Below are positions 60,770 to 64,000 of a stretch of 64,000 nt of DNA, piece by piece. The position numbers and the translations under genes are program-made. The stretch's first letter is position 1. Each line of letters opens with the position of its first letter. The notes under the pieces were generated by a model. The model did no database searches, was not told where the DNA came from, and worked only from the letters and a program-made list of their open reading frames with translations. The stretch is from UBA7803 sp040219935 (GTDB lineage Bacteria; Pseudomonadota; Gammaproteobacteria; Pseudomonadales; Azotimanducaceae): the NCBI GenBank assembly GCA_040219935.1, contig JAVJUA010000062.1, positions 97,125 to 161,124 of the forward strand, in the 5' to 3' direction.

Positions 60770-61030
60770 TCAGCCGCCCCACCGCTTGTAGAAGAAGTTG
60801 TAAACGGGCGCGTACACCAGGCCGGCATAGACACCGTACAGGAAGCTCTCGACCAGGCCGAGCAGGAATCCCCACCAGGTCAGCCACTGGAACGCCGGCA
60901 GCACCTGCTCGAGAAACCGGTGCATGTGCAGCGCATCCGGGGTCACCAGGCCCCAGATCACACAAACCACGAAGGCAATGGCCGCCCAGGTTCCCAGCGA
61001 CCAGGTCACGACTTTCCAGTTCAACATCAC
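60770..61030 (-). CDS. DUF5676-type small membrane protein
   Basis: 86 residues from two start Met at 61030. Two membrane segments, WSLGTWAAIAFVVCVIWGLV and WWGFLLGLVESFLYGVYAGLVYAPVYNFFY, joined by a loop DALHMHRFLEQVLPAFQWL. This matches small DUF5676 membrane proteins, which often sit near cation ATPases, cytochromes or stress genes. It is 6 bases upstream of ftsH and may be an FtsH partner or substrate. Function unknown. Confidence 0.75.
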   Translation of the reverse strand: MMLNWKVVTWSLGTWAAIAFVVCVIWGLVTPDALHMHRFLEQVLPAFQWLTWWGFLLGLVESFLYGVYAGLVYAPVYNFFYKRWGG

Positions 61031-61054
61031 AAGGCTCCGTTTTCGCTCGGTCTG

Positions 61055-61381
61055 CTACAGAGACGACGCATCGACATCGCGTCCGTCCGCCAGGCTGACC
61101 AGGCGGTCGATGGATTCCACGGACAGAATGCCCGCGTCGGCACCGGCGGCGCGGGCGCCGGCGACCAGCGCCGCGACGATGGCATCGACACGCTGCGCCG
61201 CCGCATACAGAATCACCCGCGCGTTGTTCTGCATCAGATCCCGGCGGAAGTAATTGGGGTGCTTTCCGTAGCCCTGGACCGGCTCCACCGTGACCCCGGG
61301 AACACCGCAGCGGCGCAGGTCGTGCTCCAGCGTCTCGAGCATGTCCACGGGTACGATGGCCGTAATGCGCTTGATGGTCAT
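61055..61381 (-). CDS. P-II-like regulatory protein
   Basis: 108 residues from ATG 61381, overlapping the prs stop by 4 bases. First strand IKRITAIVPVDMLETLEHDLRRCGVPGVTVEPVQGYGKHPNYFRRDLM is that of P-II-like proteins; the T-loop is short with GYGKHPNYF. The next part NNARVILYAAAQRVDAIVAALVAGA is the second beta-alpha unit. The C-terminus is shorter than GlnB, and the GDGKIFV motif is altered to DAGILSVESIDRLVS. As ligands of P-II proteins are adenine nucleotides, its link to an AMP-phosphorylase-like enzyme and Prs suggests it reads adenylate levels (inference). Confidence 0.75.
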   Translation of the reverse strand: MTIKRITAIVPVDMLETLEHDLRRCGVPGVTVEPVQGYGKHPNYFRRDLMQNNARVILYAAAQRVDAIVAALVAGARAAGADAGILSVESIDRLVSLADGRDVDASSL

Positions 61382-62310
61382 CGGCTCTGCTCCTCGTTGG
61401 CGCCCGTCGGCGCGGTATCGAGCAACTCCTCGACCGCCTCCGCGATACCGGCGGTCAGATCGATGCGGTTGCTGACGTGGGGCACGGTGTTCGACGTGAC
61501 CACGGCCGCGGCCCCGGCCTGCTCGAGCGCCGCATGGGCATCGTCCACGAACAGGCCGTGCACGCCCACGCACACGGGTGCCGGATACCCGGCGCGGCGC
61601 AGGTGGGTCACGGTCTCGATCATGGTCGCGGCGGTGGAGACGATGTCGTCCACCAGCACCGGGGTGCACCCCCGCCAGCGGTCCAGCGGTGGCACCTCGA
61701 TCTCGACGTCGCGATCACCATGGCGGGTCTTCGAGAGCACCAGGAAGGGCGCTCCGGCCAGGGCGGCGACCTCGCCGACCCACTGCTCGCTTTCGCTGTC
61801 CGGCCCGACCAGCAGCGGCGTGTCGACGTGGTCGGCAATCCACGCCGCCACCGCGGGGGCGGCATGCACAACCCGGGTCGGCACCCGGTAGATGTCCGCC
61901 AGCGAGCCGTAGCGGTGCAGGTGCGGGTCGACCGTGACGACCCCATCCACCAGGCCGCTGAGAAAGCCCGCAAAGGCGGCCGATGTGACCACCTCGCCGG
62001 GCCGGAAGCGCGTGTCCTGGCGCATGTACGCCAGATACGGCGCCGCCAGCAGCACCCGACGCGCACCGTCATGGCGCAAGCCATGCACGGCGAACAGCAA
62101 CGGCAGTGCCAGGGCGTCGGGATTCGCCAGGGTTGCCGCGAGCACCACATCGCGGCCGCGGCAGGCGCTGTCCACGCGCAGGTAGGTTTCGCCGTCCGGA
62201 AAGCGGCGGATTTCCATGGCCCCCGGCTCGGCGTCGAGCGCGCCGGCCAGGCCGGCGGCAAGCGCCCCCTGCTCGGGCATCGCAAACACCAGCGGATCGG
62301 CTCTCACCAC
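61378..62310 (-). CDS. prs: Ribose-phosphate pyrophosphokinase (PRPP synthetase), divergent
   Basis: 310 residues starting at GTG 62310 (GTG 62307 also possible), 1 base after the preceding stop. Motifs: FPDGETYLRV near the N terminus, YLAYMRQDTRFRPGEVVTSAAFAGFL (ATP flexible loop), VTVDPHLHR, and the PRPP-binding loop PVLVDDIVSTAATMIETV. These show a ribose-5-phosphate to PRPP enzyme but the N terminus (VFAMPEQGALAAGL) is unlike housekeeping Prs. It probably acts on a ribose phosphate released by the neighbouring phosphorylase, in either direction. Confidence 0.88.
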   Translation of the reverse strand: MVRADPLVFAMPEQGALAAGLAGALDAEPGAMEIRRFPDGETYLRVDSACRGRDVVLAATLANPDALALPLLFAVHGLRHDGARRVLLAAPYLAYMRQDTRFRPGEVVTSAAFAGFLSGLVDGVVTVDPHLHRYGSLADIYRVPTRVVHAAPAVAAWIADHVDTPLLVGPDSESEQWVGEVAALAGAPFLVLSKTRHGDRDVEIEVPPLDRWRGCTPVLVDDIVSTAATMIETVTHLRRAGYPAPVCVGVHGLFVDDAHAALEQAGAAAVVTSNTVPHVSNRIDLTAGIAEAVEELLDTAPTGANEEQSR

Positions 62311-62311
62311 G

Positions 62312-63856
62312 TCATCTCCCCTGCTCCGCCGCGATGGCCACGATGTCCGGATGACGGCTCAGATACTCGAAGGCGTATTCGAGCTCGCCCGGTGTCTCGG
62401 CGTGCACCATCAGCAGCGGCGCGCCGGCGCTCACCCGCTCGCCCACGTGCGCCAGCACCTCGACCCCGGCCGCCGGTGCCTGCGGAGCACCTGCGAGTTT
62501 CGCGAGCCGGGCCAAGCGGCGATTGTCGATGGCCGTAAGCCGTCCGCCATGGCGCGCCACGGCCGGTGCCTGATGGGGTGCGACCGGCGGCGTGCGCAGC
62601 CCGCCCTGGGCCTCGCAGATGGCCTGGAACTTGTGCCAGGCGCGACCGTCCGCCAGCACGTCGAGTGCGTGCTGCATGCCCCGGCCCCCTGCACACACCG
62701 CGCCGCGCTCGAGCATGGCGCCCGCCAGCGCCGCCGCCCGGTCGCGCAGATCGGTCGGCGCGGACGCAGCGCCGCGCAGCACGCCGAGTACGTCGTGGGC
62801 TTCCAGTGCCGGACCGATGCCGCGGCCCACCGGCTGGGAACCATCGGTCTGCAGCACGTCGACCTGCAGGCCCAGCGCCGCGCCCGTGGCTTCCAGGAGT
62901 GCCGCCAGGTGCCGCGCGGCATCGGCGTCACGGACCTTCGCCGTTGGTCCGACGGGCACGTCGATCAGCGCTCGAGTCGATCCCGCAGAGATCTTTTTCG
63001 ACAACACCGAGGCCACGAGCTGCGCCTCGCTGTCCACGTCGAGTTCGCGCTCGACCCGGATGAGCACGTCGTCGGCCGGGCTCAGGTCGACGGCGCCGCC
63101 CCACACCACACAGCCGCCTTCGCGCTCCACCACCCGGCGCATCTGCAGCAGCGTCAGGTCCACTGGCGCGAGCATTTCCATGGCGTCAGCGGTGCCGGCC
63201 GGCGAGGTGATGGCCCGCGAGGATGTCTTCGGCATGGTCAGGCCGCACGCGGTGACGATGGCCACCACCAGAGGCGTGGTGCGGTTGCCCGGCAGCCCGC
63301 CCACGCAATGCTTGTCGAACACCGCCTCGCGATCCCAACTCAGCGTTTCGCCGACGGCGACCATCGCCCGGGTCAGCGCCACGATCTCGCCGCTCGAGAG
63401 CCGCTCGCCGACCCCGGCGCTGAGGAAGGCGCTGAGCTGCACGTCGCTGAACCGCCGGTCCGCCACGTCACGCACCACCGCGGCGATGTCGGCGTCGGAC
63501 AAGGCGTTGCCGAAGAGCTTGGCGCGGACGTGCCGAAACGACTCCACCGGTTCGGCATGGGAGACGTCGAGCACCTGGTCCGCGCGAGCGTTCAGCAACG
63601 TCCAGGCAGACTCCGACAACCCCGCCTGACCGACGCCGAGCAGATCACCCTGCACGACGTTCAACGTCGCGACGATCTCCCGGCCGCCGCCGGCGAGCCG
63701 CACTCGCGAGCGCGACTCGAAACCCTCCGAGCGGCACACCGCACAATCGGCGCGCATGTACACCACCGGTTCCTGGTAGGTATCGATGCCCATGCGCCGG
63801 GCACGCAGGGTGCTCGGGCGTGGCACGGCGGCATCGGGAAGCCTGGCTTCGATCAT
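62312..63856 (-). CDS. AMP phosphorylase-like member of the thymidine phosphorylase family
   Basis: 514 residues, close to archaeal AMP phosphorylase and longer than E. coli DeoA (440), because of an extra N-terminal domain (about 1-90). The glycosyltransferase signature reads FDKHCVGGLPGNRTTPLVVAIVTACGLTMPKTSSRAITSPAGTADAMEML. The SSRAITSPAGTAD form is the AMP phosphorylase version; thymidine phosphorylases have SGRGLGHTGGTLDK. It likely cleaves AMP or another nucleoside monophosphate with phosphate to give base and ribose 1,5-bisphosphate. ATG 63856 starts the 13-gene run. Confidence 0.9.
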   Translation of the reverse strand: MIEARLPDAAVPRPSTLRARRMGIDTYQEPVVYMRADCAVCRSEGFESRSRVRLAGGGREIVATLNVVQGDLLGVGQAGLSESAWTLLNARADQVLDVSHAEPVESFRHVRAKLFGNALSDADIAAVVRDVADRRFSDVQLSAFLSAGVGERLSSGEIVALTRAMVAVGETLSWDREAVFDKHCVGGLPGNRTTPLVVAIVTACGLTMPKTSSRAITSPAGTADAMEMLAPVDLTLLQMRRVVEREGGCVVWGGAVDLSPADDVLIRVERELDVDSEAQLVASVLSKKISAGSTRALIDVPVGPTAKVRDADAARHLAALLEATGAALGLQVDVLQTDGSQPVGRGIGPALEAHDVLGVLRGAASAPTDLRDRAAALAGAMLERGAVCAGGRGMQHALDVLADGRAWHKFQAICEAQGGLRTPPVAPHQAPAVARHGGRLTAIDNRRLARLAKLAGAPQAPAAGVEVLAHVGERVSAGAPLLMVHAETPGELEYAFEYLSRHPDIVAIAAEQGR

Positions 63857-64000
63857 GGCCCCTTATATGGACGCCTCCCGTGTGGCAATCGACTCGTTGA
63901 AGTTGGCGCTGCGGGAACGGTTGCAGTCTTATATCCGGCCTGTTGGTAGCATGACCGGATGTTCCGGCTGCTTGGCCCTGATGGGTAGTCGCGAGGGTCG
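63857..64000. other. Upstream region of the 13-gene operon
   Basis: No gene is supported in these 144 bases; the frame ATGACCGG at 63950 stops after 12 codons. On the minus strand TTGCCA (near 63882) is followed 15 bases later by TATAAG, a weak sigma-70-like pair about 15 bases from the ATG at 63856. A second TATAA-like stretch lies near 63930. No FNR box is seen here. Confidence 0.3.

Noticed and set aside
59093..61891. Long plus-strand open frame (932 codons) opposite ftsH
   Set aside because: It is the antisense shadow of ftsH, DUF5676, P-II and prs in GC-rich DNA. It lacks any recognisable motif and a credible ribosome site, while the minus-strand genes have full catalytic motifs.
62216..63949. 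Plus-strand open frame of 577 codons opposite the AMP-phosphorylase-like gene
   Set aside because: Composition is Arg/Ala/His-rich as expected for a shadow frame; the opposite strand has an intact enzyme.
1..64000. Insertion sequences, integrases, CRISPR arrays, tRNA or rRNA genes
   Set aside because: Looked for transposase or integrase motifs, regular direct repeats and tRNA-like cloverleaf ends; none was convincing, so no mobile element boundary can be drawn in spite of the island-like content.

Overview
The window is about 65% GC, densely coded and has no tRNA, rRNA, CRISPR array or insertion sequence that I can see. Gene content (periplasmic CopA/CopB copper oxidation, HflKC, BCCT transporter, MtrCAB conduit, Rieske protein, PPK2) points to a Gram-negative proteobacterium, most likely a gammaproteobacterium. 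The phylum-level call is inference from gene families, not from a marker gene.

Layout. 1-190 is the tail of an NhaA-type antiporter. 260-7469 (+) is a heavy-metal RND operon: small secreted protein, czcC, czcB, czcA, a P-II-like protein and a methyltransferase. 7549-7938 (+) is a BlaI/CopY-type repressor whose end overlaps the end of the next, opposite operon. 15373-7886 (-) is a second metal RND operon with a CzcA carrying the Zn/Co/Cd signature residues and an NreB-like MFS exporter with a His-rich tail. 15441-31000 is a copper region: csoR, then permease, P1B-ATPase, DUF411 protein and a first copA-copB pair (+), a GNAT and an AraC regulator, copRS (-), and a divergent second copA-copB pair followed by a small Met/His protein, a cytochrome c and an unknown periplasmic protein. 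31212-33624 (-) adds another cytochrome c, a porin and a methyltransferase.

33770-40745 is mixed transport and membrane quality control: APC permease, BCCT transporter, a small K+-channel-like protein, HflK/HflC, and small helical or membrane proteins. 40840-47700 is the most distinctive part: an mtrCAB porin-cytochrome locus (-) divergent from a diheme cytochrome c and a NapC/CymA-type tetraheme quinol dehydrogenase (+). A perfect FNR box sits between them. Together these can carry electrons from the quinone pool across the inner membrane, periplasm and outer membrane to the outside, probably only when oxygen is low.

47721-49905 (-) holds a small membrane protein, an orphan Rieske protein, PPK2 and a MerR regulator. 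63856-50533 (-) is a run of 13 genes with gaps of 24 bases or less, many overlapping by 4 bases: AMP-phosphorylase-like enzyme, PRPP synthetase, P-II-like protein, DUF5676 protein, FtsH, acetate kinase, EamA exporter, phospholipase-D/cardiolipin synthase, two FtsX-type permeases, an ABC ATPase fused to a YHS metal domain, a LolA-like protein and an outer-membrane barrel. It couples nucleotide phosphorolysis and substrate-level ATP formation with envelope maintenance. I do not know a described system with this composition; its role as one unit is inference from the gene packing.
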